32,103 nucleotides of DNA from JAZTZP01 sp045637525 (GTDB taxonomy: Bacteria; Bacillota; Clostridia; UBA1381). Below, one piece after another: positions 1-7,078 of this stretch; within the stretch, counting starts at the first letter, position 1, and each line of letters opens with the position of its first letter. A program made the translations under genes and the position numbers. The notes beneath the pieces are model-generated. The model worked only from the letters and a program-made list of their open reading frames with translations, was not told the DNA's origin and ran no database searches. Where the stretch lies: assembly GCA_045637525.1 (NCBI GenBank), contig JAZTZP010000148.1, forward strand, positions 1 to 32,103, given 5' to 3'.

Positions 1-27
1 ATCCCTTGTCGATTTTCTTTCCATAAC

Positions 28-162
28 TTGCGACTTAAAAGTCGCAAATTTCACTCGCATTTATGCGAATTTCACCCAACCATAATGGTTGGATTTCACT
101 TTTTGCCTATGGCAAAAAATTTCACTGTAAATTATAGTTTAGCACCGCTAAACTATAATTTA
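28..162 (+). repeat. Array of five hairpins joined by ATTTCAC heptamers
   Basis: Five perfect or near-perfect inverted repeats lie in tandem: 28-47 (9-bp arms), 55-68 (6 bp), 76-92 (8 bp), 100-118 (8 bp) and 128-162 (16-bp arms, 3-nt loop). The stem sequences are unrelated to each other. The four joints at 48-54, 69-75, 93-99 and 119-125 are all exactly ATTTCAC. The last, longest hairpin ends 8 nt before the argC ribosome binding site. The array can be read as an open frame fused to argC, but that frame is only a by-product of the repeats. I do not recognise a named family; the array may continue to the left of the window. Confidence 0.85.
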
Positions 163-170
163 ACTACAAC

Positions 171-177
171 GGAGGAG
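171..177 (+). promoter_or_regulatory. argC ribosome binding site
   Basis: GGAGGAG lies 8 nt (counted from GGAGG) before the ATG at 184. It fixes the argC start there rather than at the upstream in-frame ATG at 28, which lies in the hairpin array and would add 52 residues unlike any ArgC. Confidence 0.85.
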
Positions 178-183
178 TTAACA

Positions 184-1221
184 ATGATTAAAGCAGCAGT
201 TTTAGGTGCTACCGGATATGCCGGTATTGAACTTGTTCGCCTTCTTACTTCTCACCCTGATGTTTCTCTTGAAATTTTAGGTTCAAAAAGCTTTAAAGGC
301 GAAAAAATAAATGAGATTTACAGAAATCTCTCACACGTACTTGAAAAAGAATGTACAGAGGTTGATTTAGATGAAGTCGCAAAATGCGATGTTGCATTTT
401 GTGCACTTCCCCACGGAGCTTCTAAAGAGGTTATCCCGGCGCTTGTTGAACGCGGTTTAAAGGTAATAGATTTAAGCGGTGATTTCAGATATGATGATAT
501 TAATGTATATGAAAAGTGGTATGGAGAAAAGCATTCCTCTCCCGACCTGCTTGCAGAATCCGTTTACGGACTGTGCGAGCTGTACAGAGACAAGATAAAA
601 TCAGCACGCCTTATCGGAAACCCGGGCTGTTATACAACCTGTTCAATAATGGGTGCATACCCCATGCTGAAAAAAGGCTTCGGAAAAGCGGAGAATATTA
701 TTATAGATGCAAAATCCGGAGTAACAGGTGCCGGAAGAGGCTTAGGACTCCCGATCCATTTCTGCGAATGCACCGAAACCTCAAAAGCGTATAAGGTTGC
801 AACTCATCGCCATACATCAGAAATCGAACAGGAGCTTTCAAAGGCTGCCGGTGAAGAGGTCATAATATCCTTCACACCGCACCTTATTCCCCAGAAGCGT
901 GGAATTTTATCTACAATCTACATAAACCTTAACGACAACTATTCAACCGAAGAGCTGACAGAAGCTTACAAGGATTTTTATAAAGATGAATATTTTGTAC
1001 GTGTTTTAGAAGCCGGACAGCTTCCCGAAACAAAGCACGTTGCCGGTTCAAACTTTGTTGATATCGGCATAGTAAAGGATCCCCGGATGAATCGTGCCGT
1101 TGTTATTTCTGCACTTGACAATTTAGTAAAGGGTGCAGCAGGTCAGGCAATTCAGAACATGAATATACTGTTCGGCCTCAAAGAAAACACAGGTCTTTCA
1201 AATGCAGGATTTTATTTATAA
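184..1221 (+). CDS. argC: N-acetyl-gamma-glutamyl-phosphate reductase
   Basis: This is the third enzyme of arginine synthesis from glutamate: NADPH-dependent reduction of N-acetylglutamyl-5-phosphate to the semialdehyde, in the cytoplasm. The 345-aa product has the normal family length. It opens with the Rossmann motif GATGYAGIELVRLL and has the active-site signature GNPGCYTT, with the catalytic Cys at about residue 149. The family motifs HRHTSEIEQEL and FTPHLIPQKRGI are also present. The start at ATG 184 is chosen from its ribosome binding site and because the protein then begins MIKAAVLGATG, as ArgC proteins do. argB follows after 15 nt, so the two are almost certainly co-transcribed. The array of hairpins directly upstream could influence the 5' end of this messenger. 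Confidence 0.96.
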   Translation: MIKAAVLGATGYAGIELVRLLTSHPDVSLEILGSKSFKGEKINEIYRNLSHVLEKECTEVDLDEVAKCDVAFCALPHGASKEVIPALVERGLKVIDLSGDFRYDDINVYEKWYGEKHSSPDLLAESVYGLCELYRDKIKSARLIGNPGCYTTCSIMGAYPMLKKGFGKAENIIIDAKSGVTGAGRGLGLPIHFCECTETSKAYKVATHRHTSEIEQELSKAAGEEVIISFTPHLIPQKRGILSTIYINLNDNYSTEELTEAYKDFYKDEYFVRVLEAGQLPETKHVAGSNFVDIGIVKDPRMNRAVVISALDNLVKGAAGQAIQNMNILFGLKENTGLSNAGFYL

Positions 1222-1236
1222 TAAGGATTGATAAAA

Positions 1237-2109
1237 ATGGAAGAATTAATTAAAAAAGCAGGTATATTGATAGAAGCCTTGCCGTATATGCAAAAGTTCG
1301 GCGGAAAAACAGTCGTTGTTAAATACGGCGGAAACGCCATGATAAACGAGGAGCTGAAAAACTCTGTTATGGAGGACATAACACTTCTCAAATGCATAGG
1401 TCTTAAGCCTATCGTAGTTCATGGCGGTGGCCCGGACATTTCAGCGGAGCTGAAAAATCACAATATAGAAAGCAAGTTCATAAACGGACTTCGCTATACC
1501 GATAAAGAAACAATGCGTATAGCCCAGATGGTTCTTATCGGTAAAACAAACAAAGAAATCGTATCTCTTCTTAATGCAAAAGGCGGACGTGCCGTTGGTA
1601 TAAGCGGTATAGACGGCGGATTTATACAATGTAAGAAGCAATACACCGAGGTTGACGGCAAAAACACAGAGCTTGGCTATGTCGGCGATATAGTTGAAGT
1701 AAGAAACAGCGTTATCGACCTTTTAGCGGCAGATGAATACATACCGGTTATCGCACCAATCGGCACAGACGAAGACGGCAACAGCTACAACATAAACGCT
1801 GATACGGTTGCCGCAGCAGTCGCAAAAGCTACAAAAGCCGAAAAGCTTATCCTTCTCACCGACGTAGAGGGTGTAAAAGATGAAAACAACAATATAATAT
1901 ACGAAGCTGAAAAGCACGTGTTCCTCGAAATGATTGAAAACGGTGTAATAAACGGCGGTATGATTCCGAAAATTCAGAGCTGTATAAACGCAATAGACGC
2001 CGGAGTAAACGGCGTACATATAATAGACGGAAGAATACCTCACTGCCTGCTCCTTGAAATATTCACAAAGAGCGGTATCGGTACGCTTATAAAGAGTGAA
2101 AACTATTAA
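1237..2109 (+). CDS. argB: Acetylglutamate kinase
   Basis: It phosphorylates N-acetylglutamate with ATP, the step before ArgC. The 290-aa product belongs to the amino-acid kinase fold, with the phosphate-binding motifs KYGGNAM near the N-terminus and VVHGGGPDIS around residues 60-70. It also has the C-terminal GGMIPKI motif of the nucleotide-binding half. AAGGA at 1223-1227 lies 9 nt before the ATG at 1237. An in-frame TTG at 1228 would add three residues but overlaps the end of that site, so the ATG is preferred. The gene sits 15 nt after argC and 24 nt before proS. No other arginine gene (argJ, argD, argF) is in the window. Confidence 0.96.
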   Translation: MEELIKKAGILIEALPYMQKFGGKTVVVKYGGNAMINEELKNSVMEDITLLKCIGLKPIVVHGGGPDISAELKNHNIESKFINGLRYTDKETMRIAQMVLIGKTNKEIVSLLNAKGGRAVGISGIDGGFIQCKKQYTEVDGKNTELGYVGDIVEVRNSVIDLLAADEYIPVIAPIGTDEDGNSYNINADTVAAAVAKATKAEKLILLTDVEGVKDENNNIIYEAEKHVFLEMIENGVINGGMIPKIQSCINAIDAGVNGVHIIDGRIPHCLLLEIFTKSGIGTLIKSENY

Positions 2110-2133
2110 ACTAACTGAAAGGATGAATATCAC

Positions 2134-3822
2134 ATGAAAATGTCAAAGCTTTTAATGCCGACCTTGCGTGAAGTTCCGGCAGAAGCTGAAATAATGAGCC
2201 ATAAGCTTATGCTCCGTGCAGGCTATATAAGAAAGCTTGCCGCAGGAATATATTCTTATCTTCCGCTCGGTCTCCGTACCCTCAAAAAGGTAGAACAGAT
2301 TATACGTGAAGAAATGGATAAAGCCGGTGCCCAGGAGCTTTTAATGGCGGCACTTCTTCCGGCTGAAGCATATCAGGCTTCCGGCAGATGGGAAGTTTTC
2401 GGCGATAATATGTTTAAATTAAAGGATCGTAACAACAGAGATTTCTGTCTCGGTCCTACACATGAGGAATTATTTACTCAGACAGTTTTAAACGAAGTTC
2501 GTTCATATAAAGAATATCCTATGACACTGTACCAGATTCAGACAAAGTACAGAGACGAGGGACGTCCCCGTTTCGGGCTTATGCGTGGTCGTGAATTTGT
2601 AATGAAGGATGCATACAGCTTTGATCTCACAAAAGAAGGTCTTGATGAGTCTTATAAAAAGATGTATAATGCGTATTGTGCAATTTTCGACCGTCTCGGT
2701 CTTGATTACACAATAGTTGATGCCGATTCAGGTGCAATGGGCGGAAGCGGAAGTCAGGAATTTATGGTAAAATCCCCTGTCGGCGAAGACGGAATAGCAT
2801 ACTGCGATACTTGCGGCTATGCAGCTAACTACGAAAAAGCCGAATGTATTCCTACTGAAAAGGAATTTGCCGACGGCGACTTCGATATGGAAAAGATATA
2901 CACACCAAACGCTCATACAATAGAAGAGCTCGTTGCGTTCATGAACGCCGAGGCGTATGAATTTGCAAAGACTATAATCTACAAAGCAGACGACAAATAC
3001 ATTGCCGCAATGGTAAGAGGCGACAGAGAAATAAACGAGGTTAAGCTAAAAAATCTCGTAGGTTGCACAGACGACCTTGAGCTTGCAGAGCCGTTTATGG
3101 TACGTGAGCTTACAAAAGCCGAGGTTGGATTTGCCGGACCTGTCGGACTTGAAATTCCGGTTTATGTGGATAAAGAAGTTGCACTTATGAAAAACTTTAT
3201 AGTTGGTGCAAATGAGACAGACCACCACTATAAGAATGTGAACATAAACAAAGACTTCACACCGTTTATGGTAGCCGATATAAGAGTTATCGAAACAGGC
3301 GACGCCTGCCCGAAATGCGGCAAGCCTATAAAGACAGCTCAGGGTATTGAGGTTGGTCATATATTCAAGCTCGGTACAAAGTATTCAGATGCTTTAGGAC
3401 TTCGTGCGCTTAACGAAAACGGCGACCAGGTTCAGGTTATCATGGGCTGTTACGGCATAGGTGTTACACGTTGTATTGCAGCCGCAATAGAACAGAACTA
3501 CGACGAGAACGGAATAGTGCTCCCTGCATCTATCGCACCGTACAAGATAATAGTTATACCTGTAAACTACAAAAACGAAGAGCAAATGCAATCAGCTGAA
3601 AATATCTACAACAAGCTTACAGAGCTTGGTGCTGAGGTTCTTTTAGACGACCGTCCGGAACGTGCCGGCGTAAAGTTTAAGGATGCTGACCTCATCGGTA
3701 TTCCGGTAAGAATAGTAGTAGGTAAAAAATGCGGTGAAGGCATGGTTGAATTTAAGCTCCGCACAGATGCAGAAGCTGTTGAAATCAGCATAGAAGATGC
3801 AATAAAAAGAAGTATGGAATAA
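2134..3822 (+). CDS. proS: Prolyl-tRNA synthetase, bacterial type with editing domain
   Basis: It charges tRNA-Pro with proline. The 562-aa product shows the class II catalytic core: motif 1 around GAQELLMAALLPAE, motif 2 with TKYRDEGRPRFGLMRGREF, and motif 3 near GCYGIGVTRC. The insertion (editing) domain lies between motifs 2 and 3 at about residues 225-400, with the family segment VGANETDHHYKNVN. The C-terminal anticodon-binding domain has YKIIVIPVNY and DDRPERAGVKFKDADLIGIP. AAAGGA lies 10 nt before ATG 2134; an ATG two codons later is possible. It is the third gene of the argC-argB run. Its stop codon is followed within a few nt by the 3' end of an antisense group II intron, which separates it from the terminator at 5666-5700. 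Confidence 0.96.
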   Translation: MKMSKLLMPTLREVPAEAEIMSHKLMLRAGYIRKLAAGIYSYLPLGLRTLKKVEQIIREEMDKAGAQELLMAALLPAEAYQASGRWEVFGDNMFKLKDRNNRDFCLGPTHEELFTQTVLNEVRSYKEYPMTLYQIQTKYRDEGRPRFGLMRGREFVMKDAYSFDLTKEGLDESYKKMYNAYCAIFDRLGLDYTIVDADSGAMGGSGSQEFMVKSPVGEDGIAYCDTCGYAANYEKAECIPTEKEFADGDFDMEKIYTPNAHTIEELVAFMNAEAYEFAKTIIYKADDKYIAAMVRGDREINEVKLKNLVGCTDDLELAEPFMVRELTKAEVGFAGPVGLEIPVYVDKEVALMKNFIVGANETDHHYKNVNINKDFTPFMVADIRVIETGDACPKCGKPIKTAQGIEVGHIFKLGTKYSDALGLRALNENGDQVQVIMGCYGIGVTRCIAAAIEQNYDENGIVLPASIAPYKIIVIPVNYKNEEQMQSAENIYNKLTELGAEVLLDDRPERAGVKFKDADLIGIPVRIVVGKKCGEGMVEFKLRTDAEAVEISIEDAIKRSME

Positions 3823-3863
3823 TCGAGTAGAGGCTAACTCTTAATGAGCTTAGCCCCTCTCAC

Positions 3864-3895
3864 ACCACCGTACGTGCCGTTCGGCATACGGCGGT
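3864..3895 (-). ncRNA. Group II intron domain V
   Basis: The minus strand forms a 32-nt hairpin starting ACCGCCGTATGCC, with a GAAC loop, a 2-nt AC bulge on the 3' side, and GTACGGTGGT closing. Size, bulge and position just after the maturase stop match the catalytic domain V. A domain VI-like hairpin with AGAGGGGCTAA against TTAGCCTCT follows at about 3828-3860. Confidence 0.8.
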
Positions 3896-3900
3896 TCAAT

Positions 3901-5161
3901 TCATATTTCAGTATGTACTTTTAGGTAGTGGTCTGTTAGAGATAGCAGACCTCTCTTTCTTAATCTTTCATTGTTGATTGCAAATTTTATGTATTGAGTT
4001 TTGCATATCTGCTGATAGCTTTTCCTTGTGTTTGCACAGTTAAATGCTAACTCAAATGGCATTCCAAGCCTCACTAACGCATCACATCTTGTTTTAATCT
4101 TTTTCCATTGTTTCCGGATTATCACTCGTATTCGTGTTCTTAACCTCTCGTCAAGCTTTTCAAGCACATTCTTCATATTTGCTATTTTAAAGTAATTAAC
4201 CCAACCTCTGATTACATATTCAAGTTTCTTTAGTCGGCTATCAAGGCTTATGCTCCAACTTCTGCAGGTTAATGCTTTCCAGCTTTTCAATAGATTTCAA
4301 ATGTGGCTTCGGTTTATATTGCCCTTTTGCTCCTACCCAGAATCCATATCCGAGAAATTTTATTCCCGTGGGCTTACTTACCTTGCTTTTCTCTGCATTT
4401 ACCTTTAAACCAAGCTTGTTTTCTATGTACTTCGTTATTGAGGTTAATACCCTGTTTGCCGCTTTTTCACTCTTAACAAAAATCATACTATCATCTGCAT
4501 ACCTTACAAAATTCAGTCCTCTCGCTTCAAGCTCCTTATCAAGCTCATTCAGCATTATGTTGCTGAGCAACGGACTTAAATTCCCGCCTTGAGGTGTTCC
4601 CACCCTTGTCGGCTGATAGTGTCCATTCTCCATAACTCCACTTTCTAAGAATTTTCGAATTAATGATACTACCTCTCCATCCTTAATTGTTCTTCTGATT
4701 ATGTTAATCAGTCTATCCTGATTTACTGTATCAAAGAATTTCTCAAGGTCTAAATCTACTATCCAATAATATCCGTCATTCATATACTCCAAGGCTTTGA
4801 TAACTGCCTTTTCACAGCTTCGTTTTGGTCTGAGCCCATAACTTGAATTGCTGAATTGTTCTTCATAGATAGGACTTAATACTTGCACTATCGCTTGTTG
4901 TATTACTCTATCTACTACTGTCGGTATGCCAAGATTTCTCTTTTTGCCGTTTTCTTTCGGAATTTGTACTCGTCTTACAGGTTGTGGTTTATATTTTCTG
5001 CTTCTGATTTTCCATAAAATTTCATCTTTATGTTCTTTCAGATACTCCTTCAATTCCACAACTGTTACACCGTCAATTCCTGCGGCTCCTTTGTTTCTGA
5101 ACACCTGCAGATATGCTTTGTTCAGATTTTCTCTTGATAAGATTACGTCTAAAAGTTCCAT
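3901..5161 (-). pseudogene. ltrA: Group II intron reverse transcriptase/maturase, frameshifted
   Basis: This is the intron-encoded protein that assists splicing and copies the intron into DNA. The first 306 codons (5161 to about 4280) hold a complete reverse-transcriptase domain. They include GAAGIDGVTV near residue 30, TPQGGNLSPLLSNIMLNELD, and the catalytic box RYADDSMIF with both aspartates. Near 4272-4286 the frame shifts. The thumb/maturase domain continues in another frame (RSWSISLDSRLKKL, YVIRGWVNYFKIANM) to a stop at 3901-3903. The expected connecting segment is also a few residues short, so a small deletion around a repeated AAGCTG/AAAGC stretch is more likely than a single-base change. 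No HNH endonuclease domain follows the maturase domain. The intron may therefore depend on a maturase supplied elsewhere, unless the shift is a sequencing error. Confidence 0.85.
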
Positions 5162-5665
5162 TCTCGTTTTCTCTCTTCCTTTCCACAGACAGACAAATTA
5201 TCTATTTTGAGTAACCCTCTGAAATACGTTCATACTCTCCTCATTAACACATTCTGACTATTATCTGCCTTAAACTTAGGTAGTGAAAACACTACAAATT
5301 GTTCAGTCCTTCCTGCTTTCGCAGTACTATGACCTCTGCTGACTTCTTGCGACAAACCTTTTTCGACCGAATATACTTTTCGTCCGTAAGACCTCCCGAG
5401 GTAAGACATTTAACTTTCCTCTTTTACTCGCTTAATTTACTGCATAAGGTTACGCATATCTTTTGGACTTCAGCTTGTCATGTAGCCTTATCCGCTTATA
5501 CAGCCTTGATATTAAGTTTTTGTTCATCGAGCCAAGATTTTGCTACACACTTCCTCCACTTCCACCTCACGATGGATAGCTTGTGCTTCACTAATGGTTG
5601 GTTGATATGTACCCCCATAACGGACTTTCACCGTCAAGTTAAACGCCATGCTCGGCGCACACGTA

Positions 5666-5700
5666 TAAAACGCCGAAGCAACTTTCGCTTCGGCGTTTTA
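5666..5700. terminator. Bidirectional intrinsic terminator (original proS terminator)
   Basis: A 14-bp perfect stem (5666-5679 against 5687-5700) with a 7-nt loop has core CGCCGAAGC/GCTTCGGCG flanked by A4 and T4 tracts, so it can work in both directions. On the minus strand it ends TTTTATAC directly before the intron GTGTGCG. It would end proS transcripts on the plus strand in the absence of the intron. It may also end the minus-strand carbohydrate operon, for which I see no closer terminator. Confidence 0.85.
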
Positions 5701-5728
5701 TTAATCCTTTGTATTAACAAACTTTAAA

Positions 5729-5871
5729 TCAGACGGACCAACTCTTAACAAGTCCTCGTCTCACGCACCACCGCACATGCCGTTCGGCATTCGACGATAA
5801 ATTCATATTTCAATATAAATTTTCAGATAGAGGTCTGTTAGCGTTAACAGACCTCTTTTCTTTAATCTTTC
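5729..5871 (-). mobile_element. Relic of a second group II intron, 3' end only
   Basis: This stretch resembles the 3' end of the neighbouring intron. On the minus strand 5871-5803 still reads ERLKKRGLLTLTDLYLK and ends in EI-stop, nearly matching the maturase C-terminus of the intact element (NERLRKRGLLSLTDHYLK). A domain V-like sequence follows at about 5768-5797, with the apical GCCGAACGGC kept but the basal helix decayed, and then a domain VI-like end near 5729. Everything upstream of the last 22 codons is missing. It has the same orientation as the intact intron and lies on the other side of the shared terminator. Confidence 0.8.
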
Positions 5872-5909
5872 GAAAGTTTACTCCCGATATTCTTTCTGTT
5901 TATATTTAT

Positions 5910-7040
5910 TTACCAGATCAGAAAGTCATTGCCCCTTAATTTAAAAATCGCTTCTGCAAAGAAAAAGTCACCGTATATAATCGGCTTATGTATTCCCCAG
6001 TTATAAGCTTCAGTTCCCTTTTGCAAAACAGAATCCTCATCATCACTCCAGTCGCAAAACTCTTTTTCCATAGCAACAAGAAGTTTTATGGCAGCATCAA
6101 TGTAAATCTTCTTTTCAAATTCCGGTACCGCTTTGGCTATTTCAATCAATCCGCACGCCGCACACGCTCCGGCAGTACTATCATAAATTATCGGTTTTTC
6201 CGGGCTTCTGAAATCAACCAAAGGCAAATAATTATTTATGCCAAGATTTGCAATAAAGTAATGAGCCACCCTCTTTGCTATACTTAAATATTCCTCATTT
6301 TTTGTATGTATATAAGATAGAACAAAACCATAAATAGCCCATGCCTGTCCTCTGGACCACGCCGAACCTATACCATATCCCTGTCCGCCTTCCATTCTTT
6401 CCACTTCACCGGTTACAGGATTGTGTACCACTATATGATTTACACTTCCATCCGAATTGATATGACCGGAGATGGTTTTTTGTGCATGAACCTTTGCAAT
6501 GTAATTAAAACGTTCATCCTTCACCTCTTCAGACGCACGATAAAGCATCGGAATATTCATCATGCTGTCAATTATAGTTATTCCTGCAACATGTCCTTTT
6601 CCGTTCCATGCACGTATATAACCGCCCTGAGAATTGAATCTTGATGCCAAAAGTGCCGCGGCAGTACAAAATCTGTTCTTTGATTTTGCATTTCCCGTAA
6701 TTCTGTAATTTGTTCCGCTTGTTATATTCCACATAAATCCGACATCATGATGCAGCCCGTCATAATGCTCAAACGCTTTATCTAAAATCTCCTCTGCACG
6801 TTCAGCAGTTTTTTTATATTCTTCTTTTTGAGTTCCAAGATACATAATCCACATAAGACCGCCCCAAAAACCGTTAGTCCACCACGCAGCATCTTCTTCA
6901 ATCTTATTATCATGCACACCGTCTACCGTTGTGTACGGTACTTTTTCACGACTTTTTACAGCTGTTTTACTCAGCTTTTTGTCAAGCCTTTCCCAAACTT
7001 CATCAATCCATTTTTTATGTTCTTTTATATACTTCTCCAT
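5910..7040 (-). CDS. GH88 family unsaturated glucuronyl hydrolase
   Basis: The 376-aa product belongs to glycoside hydrolase family 88. These (alpha/alpha)6-barrel enzymes remove 4,5-unsaturated uronic acids from the non-reducing end of oligosaccharides made by polysaccharide lyases. Family motifs are HHDVGFMWN (residues 97-105, Asp99), DSMMNIPMLYRA (Asp158) and SAWSRGQAWAIYGF (226-239). The two aspartates match the catalytic pair known in this family. There is no signal peptide, so it should act in the cytoplasm on imported oligosaccharides. It is the last gene of the minus-strand operon, 38 nt after its neighbour, with GAGG about 10 nt before the ATG. No polysaccharide lyase is recognisable in the window, so the source of its substrate is open. 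The related GH105 family is the main alternative. Confidence 0.85.
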   Translation of the reverse strand: MEKYIKEHKKWIDEVWERLDKKLSKTAVKSREKVPYTTVDGVHDNKIEEDAAWWTNGFWGGLMWIMYLGTQKEEYKKTAERAEEILDKAFEHYDGLHHDVGFMWNITSGTNYRITGNAKSKNRFCTAAALLASRFNSQGGYIRAWNGKGHVAGITIIDSMMNIPMLYRASEEVKDERFNYIAKVHAQKTISGHINSDGSVNHIVVHNPVTGEVERMEGGQGYGIGSAWSRGQAWAIYGFVLSYIHTKNEEYLSIAKRVAHYFIANLGINNYLPLVDFRSPEKPIIYDSTAGACAACGLIEIAKAVPEFEKKIYIDAAIKLLVAMEKEFCDWSDDEDSVLQKGTEAYNWGIHKPIIYGDFFFAEAIFKLRGNDFLIW

Positions 7041-7078
7041 TTCACATCATCCTCTTTCTTTAAAACTGCAGATACCTT

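Larger units (their letters stand above)
3826..5662 (-). mobile_element. Group IIC-like intron, antisense to proS
   Basis: The element begins on the minus strand with GTGTGCG at about 5662, matching the group II GTGYG start. It carries about 500 nt of RNA domains, then a reverse transcriptase/maturase gene, then domain V and a domain VI-like hairpin, ending near 3823-3827. The protein lacks an endonuclease domain and the 5' end lies directly after a terminator hairpin (5666-5700). Both traits are typical of class C introns, which insert behind intrinsic terminators. Removing the element would put the terminator about 4 nt after the proS stop codon. The 3' boundary is uncertain by a few nt. 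Confidence 0.85.

Noticed and set aside
28..162. CRISPR array reading of the ATTTCAC repeats
   Set aside because: The constant unit is only 7 nt, the variable parts are themselves palindromes of 14-35 nt, and no cas genes are in the window.
28..183. N-terminal 52-residue extension of ArgC from ATG 28
   Set aside because: It is a translation of the hairpin array, has no family similarity, and the GGAGG site clearly belongs to ATG 184.
4272..5727. Plus-strand open frames inside the intron
   Set aside because: They are antisense shadows of the reverse transcriptase and of the structured intron RNA, without ribosome sites or family motifs.
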